Below, piece after piece: positions 6,385-12,909 of a DNA stretch of 37,607 nucleotides (positions within the stretch are counted from its first letter, which is position 1; the number at the start of each line of letters is the position of its first letter). Location: the IMG/VR virus record IMGVR_UViG_3300021437_000053, positions 1 through 37,607 of that record. One strand, written 5' to 3'. Made by a program: the position numbers and the translations under genes. The DNA is from a virus. A model generated the notes under the pieces. It had not been told where the DNA came from. It did not search any database and saw nothing but the letters and a program-made list of their open reading frames with translations.

Positions 6385-6588
6385 ATGCAAGTTTTCAGAC
6401 GGTCAATGATGATGGTAGCTGCCGCCCTGCTGCTCACCACGACTTCAGCATCCGTGCTGCAAGGGTGTGGTGGTGGCGGTGGCGACGGCTGCTGCAAGGT
6501 GTGCCAGACAGGCAAGGCCTGCGGGGATTCATGCATTGCCGCCAACGCCACATGCAACAGTCCATCAGGGTGTGCATGCAACCAATAG
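6385..6588 (+). CDS. small Cys-rich lipoprotein
   Basis: 67 residues with a good ribosome site (TTGAGGAG) before the ATG. Residues 1-27 form a lipoprotein signal (MQVFRR, a hydrophobic MMMVAAALLL core, lipobox LQGC). They are followed by a Gly-rich linker and a Cys-rich domain with nine cysteines (CCKVCQTGKACGDSCI...CACNQ). The KACGDSCI..TC..P.GCAC pattern recurs in small secreted proteins of many proteobacteria, function unknown. It is probably anchored in the envelope of the lysogen. It lies in the accessory block downstream of the structured RNA, with its own hairpin behind it, so it reads as a lysogenic-conversion gene. Confidence 0.75.
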   Translation: MQVFRRSMMMVAAALLLTTTSASVLQGCGGGGGDGCCKVCQTGKACGDSCIAANATCNSPSGCACNQ

Positions 6589-6609
6589 TCCGACAACGGC
6601 GGCATGACG

Positions 6610-6631
6610 GCAGTGCAGGCGTCTGCACTGC
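6610..6631 (+). terminator. hairpin behind the lipoprotein gene
   Basis: Perfect 8-bp stem, GCAGTGCA (6610-6617) and TGCACTGC (6624-6631), with a 6-base loop. No T tract follows, so termination would be weak or factor-dependent. Confidence 0.4.
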
Positions 6632-6703
6632 GTGTGACCGATCTGACGATCACCGGGCGCCAATCAGTACACACACCATGATCATGCAACCACATCTTGC
6701 GTT

Positions 6704-6723
6704 ACATTGACCCGGTTCAATGT
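6704..6723. promoter_or_regulatory. inverted repeat upstream of the toxin-antitoxin-like pair
   Basis: ACATTGA-CCCGGT-TCAATGT, two 7-base arms, lies 30 bases before the ATG at 6754. A palindrome CATGATCATG lies just upstream at 6677-6686. Autoregulatory operators in this position are usual for toxin-antitoxin pairs. No clear sigma70 boxes could be assigned. Confidence 0.45.
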
Positions 6724-6753
6724 TGCAATGCAGCACATCAACCAGGAGCCGCC

Positions 6754-6981
6754 ATGTCGATGGTCATCAAGAAAAATGTGCGTGTTAGCCTGCCGCCAGA
6801 CGATTTCTATCAGCCCATGACCTCGCGCATCCAGCGCCTGACCGATCCTGAGGTGAAACCCGCCATGGATGCCATGAAGGCGCGCATCAAGGCCGATCCT
6901 GCTTATGGCCAGGAGCTGCTGCGCAAGGCCGGCATCGTGGACGAGTATGGCAAGCTGACCAAGGCCTTTGGCGGCAATTGA
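6754..6981 (+). CDS. putative antitoxin, 75 residues
   Basis: The ATG at 6754 is chosen because it has a clean AGGAG ribosome site 6 bases upstream. An ATG at 6697 would run through the operator-like repeat. The protein opens MSMVIKKNVRVSLPPDDFYQ and continues as a helical, charged chain (LTDPEVKPAMDAMKARIKAD, then YGQELLRKAGI and YGKLTKAF). There is no known antitoxin domain that I can name. The short length, ending 15 bases before the ART-like gene, and an upstream inverted repeat suggest the antitoxin or immunity partner of that gene. Function is inference from context. Confidence 0.6.
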   Translation: MSMVIKKNVRVSLPPDDFYQPMTSRIQRLTDPEVKPAMDAMKARIKADPAYGQELLRKAGIVDEYGKLTKAFGGN

Positions 6982-6996
6982 TCCTGCGGCCCGCCC

Positions 6997-7587
6997 ATGT
7001 GGGATCTCTACAAGACACAGCCCTCGTTCGTTCTCGGTTTCCATGGCTGCGATGCCGACTTGGCGCGTCGGGTCGCCTCTGGCGAAGAGATGCTTGAGCC
7101 CAGCACCAAACCTTACGACTGGCTAGGCAGTGGCATCTACTTCTGGGAAGGCAGCCCGCATCGGGCCATGGAATGGGCCGAAGCCATGGCTAAACGCCCG
7201 AGCAGCAACCCGCGCCGGGTAAAGACACCTGGCGTGCTGGGCGCCGTCATCGACCTCGGGCACTGCTGCAACCTGATGGACAGCTCCGCCCTCGACGATC
7301 TGCGCGATGCATGGGACGTGTTGCAGCTCGCCGACGGTGAACTGCCTGAGAACAAGGGCAACACCGCCGACCGGCTCGGCAGGTACCGCGACCGCGCGGT
7401 CATCGAGCTGATGCACTCAATCCGCACCGAGCGCGGCTTGCCCGCTTACGACAGCGTCCGCGCGGCGTTCCCCGAGGGTGGCGAGCTGTACCCACAGGCC
7501 GGCTTCACGGCGCGCAGCCACATCCAGATCGCCGTCAGATCGCATGCGTGCATCAAGGGCTACTTCCTGCCGATCAAGCAGAAATAA
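6997..7587 (+). CDS. ADP-ribosyltransferase-fold toxin-like protein
   Basis: 196 residues. Near the N-terminus lie FVLGFHGCD (His16) and, 30 residues on, YDWLGSGIYFWEGSPHRAMEWAE (Tyr48). This matches the H...GxGIYF arrangement of PARP/diphtheria-toxin-like ADP-ribosyltransferases, in which His and Tyr grip NAD. Further conserved-looking blocks are GAVIDLGHC (82-90), RYRDRAVIELMH (129-140) and the C-terminal AAFPEGGELYPQAGF...HIQIAVR, where Glu160 or Glu163 could be the catalytic acid. It follows the small gene 6754-6981 by 15 bases with no good ribosome site of its own, so translation is probably coupled. A terminator at 7607-7630 closes the unit. An alternative is a phage-defence or superinfection-exclusion enzyme using the same fold. 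Confidence 0.6.
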   Translation: MWDLYKTQPSFVLGFHGCDADLARRVASGEEMLEPSTKPYDWLGSGIYFWEGSPHRAMEWAEAMAKRPSSNPRRVKTPGVLGAVIDLGHCCNLMDSSALDDLRDAWDVLQLADGELPENKGNTADRLGRYRDRAVIELMHSIRTERGLPAYDSVRAAFPEGGELYPQAGFTARSHIQIAVRSHACIKGYFLPIKQK

Positions 7588-7606
7588 CCCCAAGCCAACC
7601 GTACCC

Positions 7607-7630
7607 AGCCCGCCCCGTGCGGGCTTTTTT
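7607..7630 (+). terminator. intrinsic terminator closing the toxin-antitoxin-like unit
   Basis: AGCCCGC (7607-7613), 5-base loop, GCGGGCT (7619-7625), then six T. A second dyad, ACGCCCA-GTCGC-TGGGCGT, follows at 7631-7649. Confidence 0.85.
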
Positions 7631-7660
7631 ACGCCCAGTCGCTGGGCGTGATGGCATTCA

Positions 7661-7701
7661 ATCACGATTGTGTTGACATCGCAAATCACGATCGTGATAA
7701 T
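7661..7701 (+). promoter_or_regulatory. repressor-controlled promoter of the rightward operon
   Basis: TTGACA at 7673-7678, 17-base spacer, GATAAT at 7696-7701: nearly ideal sigma70 boxes. The palindrome ATCACGATCGTGAT fills the spacer and the start of the -10 (7685-7698). A weaker copy, ATCACGATTGTGTT, overlaps the -35 (7661-7674), 24 bases upstream centre to centre. The perfect copy is identical to the one at 5665-5678 in the cro/cI region, so the CI-like repressor and the Cro-like protein should both act here. Confidence 0.85.
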
Positions 7702-7758
7702 TTACCCCATCGCACCACGCCAGCCATCACCGATGGCGGTGGCGCGCAAGGGGTTGAG

Positions 7759-8157
7759 ATGGGACTGGAGAACGTGGCGGGGGTAGACCTTGAACGGTTG
7801 TCGCCGGACGAAGCGGCAGAGATCAAGGCGTCGCTGGACCGCTTGATCAAACAAGTGCAGCGAGCCACAGCCGAGCCGCTGCTCGCTCGGATCGACAGGC
7901 TGGAGGCCGAGATCGACGATCTGGCATCGGACCGCGCCGCGCTGGTCGCGAACATCATCGATTGGGCCCTCGACGGTGCCGATCGCACCAACCGCACTGA
8001 ATTGCGCACGCTACGCGGTAATTTGCAGTCCGCGCTCGACACGATAGACGCAGCCGTTGCCAGTCTGTCCGCCCCTGATGACGGACCGCTCGAAACTGCC
8101 GACCCGCAGCACGAACTCGTGAACGGCTCGGCCATCGACGACGTGGGTGCTCCATGA
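7759..8157 (+). CDS. coiled-coil protein of unknown role, 132 residues
   Basis: First gene of the rightward operon. The ATG at 7759 has AAGGGG upstream; the open frame further upstream runs through the promoter. After MGLENVAGVDLERLSPDEAA come about 90 residues of heptad-like helix (IKASLDRLIKQVQRATAEPL, LARIDRLEAEIDDLASDRAA) followed by a shorter helix. It is acidic, soluble and probably oligomeric. No family recognised. The stop overlaps the next ATG (ATGA at 8154-8157). Confidence 0.65.
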   Translation: MGLENVAGVDLERLSPDEAAEIKASLDRLIKQVQRATAEPLLARIDRLEAEIDDLASDRAALVANIIDWALDGADRTNRTELRTLRGNLQSALDTIDAAVASLSAPDDGPLETADPQHELVNGSAIDDVGAP

Positions 8158-8450
8158 ATCCGGAGCACTTCATGATCCTGGCGCGCCGCGACGAGCGCAT
8201 CGATACCGAGCGCACATTGCTCGTCAGGCTCATCACAGCACACGGCACGCCAGTGAAGTTCATCTTGCGCTGTGACCGTGCCGAGACCATCACACGCATG
8301 GCATGCGCCGTCTGGCCGGGTTGGCTGCACCTGTCGCTGATCGACCTGCGCACAGCACGCCGCACCGTGCTGACCCCAGACAGCGACAGCAGCCAGGCCA
8401 CCGCCGATGTCGACAACGGCCCGCCCACCATCCCGGCACTGCTGCACTGA
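8154..8450 (+). CDS. unknown early protein, 98 residues
   Basis: Starts MNPEHFMILARRDERIDTER by a 4-base overlap with the previous gene. The N-terminal 65 residues look like a compact alpha/beta fold (TLLVRLITAHGTPVKFILRC, then AVWPGWLHLSLIDLRTARRT). The tail is polar and probably disordered. Family not recognised. It is part of the CI-regulated rightward operon. Confidence 0.6.
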   Translation: MNPEHFMILARRDERIDTERTLLVRLITAHGTPVKFILRCDRAETITRMACAVWPGWLHLSLIDLRTARRTVLTPDSDSSQATADVDNGPPTIPALLH

Positions 8451-8451
8451 C

Positions 8452-8841
8452 ATGTCTTCCTCAATCACTCCCATGGCTGGGCACTACCGGCTCACGCTCG
8501 CCTATCCCGACGGAGAACGCAAGACGTTCTACATGCACATCGACTCCGAAGCCGACAGCGTCAGCTTGCTGGTGATGACGGCCGGCGCCATGCGCTGCGG
8601 CGTCACCGTGCAAGCCGAGCCCATCAGCCCCTATGCACGCCCCGCAGAACTGCTTGACCCACCACTGATGCAGGTGCTGCAGCTCTTCACGGGCCGGCAC
8701 TTCCTGGCCGCTGTGGTGCTGGTTTTCGCCTGCGCCATGGGCGTGCTGCTGGCGCCCGAGCCACGCGCCACCCACACCACCTACGCCGCAGCCGCGCCGG
8801 CCTCCTGCCCGCCCACCTCCACACCACCGAGAGCCCCGTGA
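8452..8841 (+). CDS. single-span membrane protein of unknown role, 129 residues
   Basis: The ATG at 8452 follows the previous stop directly. The first 75 residues form a soluble domain (GHYRLTLAYPDGERKTFYMH and onward). Then comes one membrane segment, FLAAVVLVFACAMGVLLA at about residues 83-100, and an Ala/Pro/Thr-rich tail. It probably sits in the inner membrane with the N-terminal domain in the cytoplasm. No family recognised. The TGA overlaps the GTG start of the next gene. Confidence 0.6.
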   Translation: MSSSITPMAGHYRLTLAYPDGERKTFYMHIDSEADSVSLLVMTAGAMRCGVTVQAEPISPYARPAELLDPPLMQVLQLFTGRHFLAAVVLVFACAMGVLLAPEPRATHTTYAAAAPASCPPTSTPPRAP

Positions 8842-9488
8842 ACAAGCGCACCTACACCCCCCAGCCCGGCAGCCTGCCGGCGCGCGTCTGCGCATTTTTT
8901 ACCCAGCAGCCTGATGAAGAGCTGGAGCCACTGGACATCGTCACAAAGTTCGATGCCATCCAGACGAGCGTTCAGTCGCAACTCAAGTTGCCCGTTGAAC
9001 ATGGCTTGCTGGCAATCCGCAAGAAAAACATCGGCAACAAAATCACCAGTGTCTATTGCGCCGGTCCAAAACTCACGCAAGGTCATGCAGCAACTGCACC
9101 AGCAGCCGCTCCCGCAGTAGAGCCGGCCACGCCGATCGCACGCCGATCCATCGACGACGCGACATCCACGGAATGGACAGCAGCATCACGCCAGGCGCTT
9201 GAGCAGATGCGAGCCAAGCCGCTTGAGTCAACCGCCACGGTGACCGACATCACTTACGAGCCGCTGGTCGAGAACACCACGAAAGCTGCCAGCGGAAAAT
9301 GGACGAAGCAACTGCAGGCAGTGTCTGCCCTGCCGATCACTGGACAAGGCCACCCGACCCAACGGTTCCCACGTGGAATCGGCAGATCGATCCAGAAAGC
9401 GATCCACACCTGGAACAAGCACCACCCTCAGAACAAGCTGCAAGCCCGGCTTCGGGGTGATCACACCATCGTGCAGCGGATCGCGTAA
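8838..9488 (+). CDS. winged-helix-like DNA-binding protein, 216 residues
   Basis: GTG start overlapping the previous stop (GTGA). Residues about 10-75 look like a winged helix: PGSLPARVCAFFTQQPDEEL, then TKFDAIQTSVQSQLKLPVEHG as helix-turn-helix, then LLAIRKKNIGNKITSVYCAG as wing. An Ala/Pro-rich linker follows (about 80-105). The C-terminal part is basic (GKWTKQLQAV...FPRGIGRSIQKAIHTWNK) and may also contact DNA. A regulatory role in the operon is inference. The stop overlaps the next ATG (TAATG). Confidence 0.6.
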   Translation: MNKRTYTPQPGSLPARVCAFFTQQPDEELEPLDIVTKFDAIQTSVQSQLKLPVEHGLLAIRKKNIGNKITSVYCAGPKLTQGHAATAPAAAPAVEPATPIARRSIDDATSTEWTAASRQALEQMRAKPLESTATVTDITYEPLVENTTKAASGKWTKQLQAVSALPITGQGHPTQRFPRGIGRSIQKAIHTWNKHHPQNKLQARLRGDHTIVQRIA

Positions 9489-10762
9489 TGCTGCGCACCC
9501 GCCTCACCCTCGGCGCTGCGGCGCTCGCCTCACTCATTGGCGTCGGCATGGCCGCTGCCGCTGCAGTGGAGCGTGGCGCCACACTGACCGATCGAACGCT
9601 GATCGTCGCTGTCGCTGTGGCGGTCACGCTCGGTGCCCACCTACTCCCGTCTGTCAGCCGTCGCGCTGACAGCTGGGTGTTGTGGTGCGTGTGTGTGGCA
9701 CTCACCGTCTACGGCCACGCCACGTTCTTCAGCGCGTCCGCTGCGCGGGCCGGCCGCGCCCGGGCTGAGGCAGTGCACCCCGACACCCGCCACCAGGCGC
9801 TGCGCGAGCAACTGGCCGGCATCACCGCCCGGCCGCTCGCGGCCATCGCCGCCGAGGTCGCCAGCGCCCGCAACCGCCAAGCCGCCGCTGAGCTGGCCCT
9901 GGCGCGCTGCGAGGCCAAGACGCCTGGCAAGTGCGGCGCGCCGAAGCTGGCCGCGCAGCAAGCCCAGCAGCGCGGCCAGGCGCTGCAGACCGAGCTGACT
10001 GAGGCCCAGCGCGCCCAAACACTGCGCGAGCAGCTCACTACCGCCGCCGGCCAGCTCGACACCCGGCGTGCCGAAGCCGCCATCGACCCCGTGTCGGCCC
10101 AGATCGCCGCTTTCACCGGCCTGCCCGCCGCCAGCGTGCTCACGCTGGTGTCGGTGCTGTCCGCCGTGGTGGTCGAGCTGCTGGCCGCCTTGCTGTGGTC
10201 CGAGGCCCTCGCCATTCCTACCCAAGTTCACCACCAGGAGATCCCGCATGGATCACATCACACACCTGCCGCTGTCGCAGCTCACGCAGAGCCCGACGAA
10301 TCCGCGACGAGCCTGCTCGCCCGCATCGCTCGACGAGCTCGTGCAGAGCATTGCATCACAGGGCCTGCTGCAGCCGATCACGGTGCGCCCGATCGTGCAG
10401 GAGGACATCAACCACCAGCAGGGCGAGCAGGCCGACGGCCGCCCCAGCTACGAAATCGTGTTCGGCCAGCGCCGGTACCAAGCCGTGCATCGGCTCGGTC
10501 TGGAGACAATCGCCTGCATCGTCCGCGCCATGACCGACCAGCAGGCCAGCGAAGCGCAGATCCACGAGAACCTGGAGCGGGATGGAATCCACCCGATCGA
10601 GGAGGGCGACGCCTACCGGTCGTTGATCGACCAGCACGGCATGAACATCAGCGACTTGATCGCTACTACCGGCAAGCCGCGCACGCACATCTACAGCCGC
10701 CTCAAGCTGGCCACCGGCCTGAGCGAACCGATGCGCCGCCTGTGCTTGGCCGGCACACTTGA
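9488..10762 (+). CDS. membrane protein with coiled coil; reading frame runs on into parB
   Basis: Residues 1-253 look real. Three hydrophobic spans lie at about 7-27, 37-54 and 62-80, then a long Ala/Gln/Arg-rich coiled coil at 90-200, and a fourth span at about 212-238. This is like small phage inner-membrane proteins with a cytoplasmic rod. The frame does not stop there. It continues 171 codons out of phase with the ParB-like gene to 10762, with an Arg/Pro/His-rich composition typical of a shadow frame. Either the stop has been lost, a frameshift is present near 10200-10248, or the overlap is genuine. Treat the end coordinate as uncertain. No family recognised. Confidence 0.55.
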   Translation: MLRTRLTLGAAALASLIGVGMAAAAAVERGATLTDRTLIVAVAVAVTLGAHLLPSVSRRADSWVLWCVCVALTVYGHATFFSASAARAGRARAEAVHPDTRHQALREQLAGITARPLAAIAAEVASARNRQAAAELALARCEAKTPGKCGAPKLAAQQAQQRGQALQTELTEAQRAQTLREQLTTAAGQLDTRRAEAAIDPVSAQIAAFTGLPAASVLTLVSVLSAVVVELLAALLWSEALAIPTQVHHQEIPHGSHHTPAAVAAHAEPDESATSLLARIARRARAEHCITGPAAADHGAPDRAGGHQPPAGRAGRRPPQLRNRVRPAPVPSRASARSGDNRLHRPRHDRPAGQRSADPREPGAGWNPPDRGGRRLPVVDRPARHEHQRLDRYYRQAAHAHLQPPQAGHRPERTDAPPVLGRHT

Positions 10763-11993
10763 TGCAGAAACCGCGCTGCTGGTGGCTCGCATCCCCAGCC
10801 CGAGCCTGCAGATGCAGGCGGCCGACGCGGTGCAGGGCAAAAGCTACCGCGAGGCCAAGCTCATCATTTCCGGCAAATACCAGACTGATCTGCGCAACGC
10901 AAAATGGGATCTGCTCGACGCAACGCTGGTCGAGTCGGCCGGTGACTGCCACAACTGCCAGCACCGCAGCATCAACGACAAGAGCCTCGACAGCAGTACA
11001 GACGTCTGCACATCGCCCGACTGCTACGCCGCGAAGCGCCACGCCCACGGCCGCCGCATGCTGGACAACCTGGCCGCCGATGGCTGGATAGTGACCGACA
11101 TCCTGCCGACACTCTCAGAGCGCATCACGATGACCGGACCGCTGCTAAGCACCATCGACCTGCTCAGCCCCGCACATCCGCACGTCCTGAAAATGCGCCG
11201 GGCTGCTCAGGACAACACCGGAGATGCAATAAAGTTCATATTGAACGCCGAAGCGACCGAAATCTCGCGCCTCTCCCTGGCTCGCACCCGCCCTGAGGCC
11301 TCGAATCCTTCACCCGAGGGGGGAGGGGATGACGAAGCCGAAGAAACGACGATGGCAACGCCGAGGGACAAGAGCCACGAGGAACCCAGCCCGCTCACGC
11401 GGGGGGAAGGGGACAGAACAGGGGGTGAACACGGCCTGCCGGCCGTGGGTGACGTGCCGGGTGATCAGCGCACGGTCACCACCGAGGTCAATGACCTGGT
11501 GATGCGTGTCCTGCGTGACCGTGGTCAGCGGGAATACACCGACCTCGTGTGGATTTGCGCGGCTTTGGTAGAGCTGGCGACCGAGCAAACGCGTCGGGCG
11601 ATCGGGATCCCGACGCACTCGGTCTTTGAATCGAGAGCCGACACGCTTGCGCACCTCAGGGGCCGATCGGCCGACGAACTCGGCCGCGTCGCGCTAGCCT
11701 GCGCCATCGACATGATCGATCTGTGGACCGACGACATGTACACCGTGCTGCCACTCATCCACCTGCGCCTGAGCGGGGGGGGATCAATCCAGACCAACGA
11801 CGCCGGCCTGACGGCCGACGATGACCAGGATGTGAATGAGTCGGCCCCGCGCGCTCGACCGCTCAAGCGCTCGGTCAAGTACCGGCACCCGACCACCGGT
11901 GAGACCTGGTCCGGTAAGGGCCTCCAGCCCGCTTGGTTCAAGCGGGAGATGGACAACGGCCGTTCGATCAGCGATTTCAAGGTGCATGCATGA
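10248..11993 (+). CDS. ParB-like protein with C-terminal H-NS-type DNA-binding motif
   Basis: 581 residues. The ATG at 10248 has AGGAG 9 bases upstream. Residues 1-125 form a ParB/Spo0J N-domain: LSQLTQSPTNPR, SLDELVQSIASQGLLQPITV, FGQRRYQAVHRLGL (the GxRR CTP/DNA clamp motif at 73-77) and IHENLERDGIHPIEEGDAY. A helix-turn-helix follows at about 130-160. Four cysteines (234, 237, 254, 259) in CHNC...CTSPDC could bind zinc. After a disordered linker (about 355-420) and a helical domain, the last 40 residues contain KYRHPTTGETWSGKGLQP, which matches the YrdP.TG.tWSGrGr.P core of the H-NS C-terminal domain. No ParA partner is visible. The likely role is DNA binding/spreading in early regulation or replication. 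Confidence 0.8.
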   Translation: MDHITHLPLSQLTQSPTNPRRACSPASLDELVQSIASQGLLQPITVRPIVQEDINHQQGEQADGRPSYEIVFGQRRYQAVHRLGLETIACIVRAMTDQQASEAQIHENLERDGIHPIEEGDAYRSLIDQHGMNISDLIATTGKPRTHIYSRLKLATGLSEPMRRLCLAGTLDAETALLVARIPSPSLQMQAADAVQGKSYREAKLIISGKYQTDLRNAKWDLLDATLVESAGDCHNCQHRSINDKSLDSSTDVCTSPDCYAAKRHAHGRRMLDNLAADGWIVTDILPTLSERITMTGPLLSTIDLLSPAHPHVLKMRRAAQDNTGDAIKFILNAEATEISRLSLARTRPEASNPSPEGGGDDEAEETTMATPRDKSHEEPSPLTRGEGDRTGGEHGLPAVGDVPGDQRTVTTEVNDLVMRVLRDRGQREYTDLVWICAALVELATEQTRRAIGIPTHSVFESRADTLAHLRGRSADELGRVALACAIDMIDLWTDDMYTVLPLIHLRLSGGGSIQTNDAGLTADDDQDVNESAPRARPLKRSVKYRHPTTGETWSGKGLQPAWFKREMDNGRSISDFKVHA

Positions 11994-12469
11994 CCCCGCG
12001 CCGCCCACTCAACGACAAGGCCCGCGCCATGCGCGACACCCGCGCCGTGCTCATGAGCAGCATGTGCCTGATCGCCAGCATGCCCGACGGCACGCCGTGC
12101 GCCGATGAGCTGCAATTCTTGTTCAAGGTCGCCAGGGTGATGCAGATCGGCCTGGCGGGCATTGGCGTCCGTCACGGCCGCATCTGGGACGCGATCGATG
12201 CCACGGTCGAGAGTTGCCAACATATGCTGCGCAATGGTGGCCGCTGGCGCGCCGATTTGGCCGACGCCGTGCTCATGGGCCAGCAGGCGCTTGCCAAGGC
12301 GCAGCTGATGCTGCCGGCAGATGCCGACTTGACGCCGGCACTCAGGGTCGCGTCGCACGAGCTTGACGCGCTCACCCGAACAGCGGTCGAAGTCGCGGCG
12401 CCGGCTGATCTGGCTTGGCATGCGCGGCAGATCGTGCAGCGCATGGGGTGGGCAGGAGGCGCATCATGA
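11990..12469 (+). CDS. unknown helical protein, 159 residues
   Basis: ATG overlapping the ParB stop (ATGA). All-helical look: basic start MTPRRPLNDKARAMRDTRAV, then QFLFKVARVMQIGLAGIGVR, WDAIDATVESCQHML, DAVLMGQQALAKAQLML and a C-terminal HELDALTRTAVEV segment. No membrane spans are certain and no family is recognised. It belongs to the rightward operon directly after the ParB-like gene. Confidence 0.6.
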   Translation: MTPRRPLNDKARAMRDTRAVLMSSMCLIASMPDGTPCADELQFLFKVARVMQIGLAGIGVRHGRIWDAIDATVESCQHMLRNGGRWRADLADAVLMGQQALAKAQLMLPADADLTPALRVASHELDALTRTAVEVAAPADLAWHARQIVQRMGWAGGAS

Positions 12470-12756
12470 TCACTCGAACCACAGACACCGCCAGCAGCCT
12501 GGCGCAGGCCGGCATCACGATCAGCGGGGTGTCGCACGCCCCGCTCAGCATCAGCATCAACGGCAGGCCGGGTAGGCTGGCCATCCTCGACGAGTCCGGC
12601 CAGGTGGTCAACGACAGCCAGGATGTGGCTGATGAGTGCGCAGCCGTCGTAGTCGGCGTTCTGCACAACTTCTGGGCTGCGCGCGGCTGGATCAAGGTGA
12701 TGAACTCGGCTGACCAGGTGGCGGCAGGAAAGACGGCGCTGCGCAGTGCGGCGTGA
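12466..12756 (+). CDS. unknown small protein, 96 residues
   Basis: A strong ribosome site (AGGAGG) precedes the ATG at 12466, which overlaps the previous stop. The protein looks like a small alpha/beta domain: TTDTASSLAQAGITISGVSH, INGRPGRLAILDESGQVVND, then a long helix (ADECAAVVVGVLHNFWAARG) and an Ala-rich end. Family not recognised. It is the last gene before the operon terminator at 12807. Confidence 0.65.
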   Translation: MITRTTDTASSLAQAGITISGVSHAPLSISINGRPGRLAILDESGQVVNDSQDVADECAAVVVGVLHNFWAARGWIKVMNSADQVAAGKTALRSAA

Positions 12757-12806
12757 AAGACGGATTAGCCGGCACTGCACCCCCTGGATCACATCACCAC
12801 TACACC

Positions 12807-12828
12807 GCCGCCTTCGGGCGGCTTTTTT
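12807..12828 (+). terminator. strong intrinsic terminator of the rightward operon
   Basis: GCCGCC-TTCG-GGCGGC (12807-12822) with a stable TTCG tetraloop, then six T. It separates the ParB operon from the integrase gene. Confidence 0.9.
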
Positions 12829-12845
12829 CTTGTCGGCGCGGTATA

Positions 12846-12892
12846 GATAGACTCTATCAGGGGCAACCGAGCGACACCATACCTATACTAGG
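12846..12892. promoter_or_regulatory. dyads upstream of the integrase gene
   Basis: GATAGA-C-TCTATC at 12846-12858 and CCTA-TAC-TAGG at 12882-12892, the latter containing a good -10 (TATACT, 12884-12889) but no convincing -35. Large serine integrases usually have attP next to their gene, and attP sites are imperfect dyads of about 50 bases. This 50-base stretch is the best candidate for attP or for the integrase promoter; the two cannot be told apart here. Confidence 0.35.
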
Positions 12893-12909
12893 CGGCTTCA
12901 TGGTCGTTG

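Noticed and set aside
6193-6390. Minus-strand 65-codon frame through the structured RNA
   Set aside because: It crosses the long complementary arms; conserved-looking peptides here are better explained by RNA structure than by coding.
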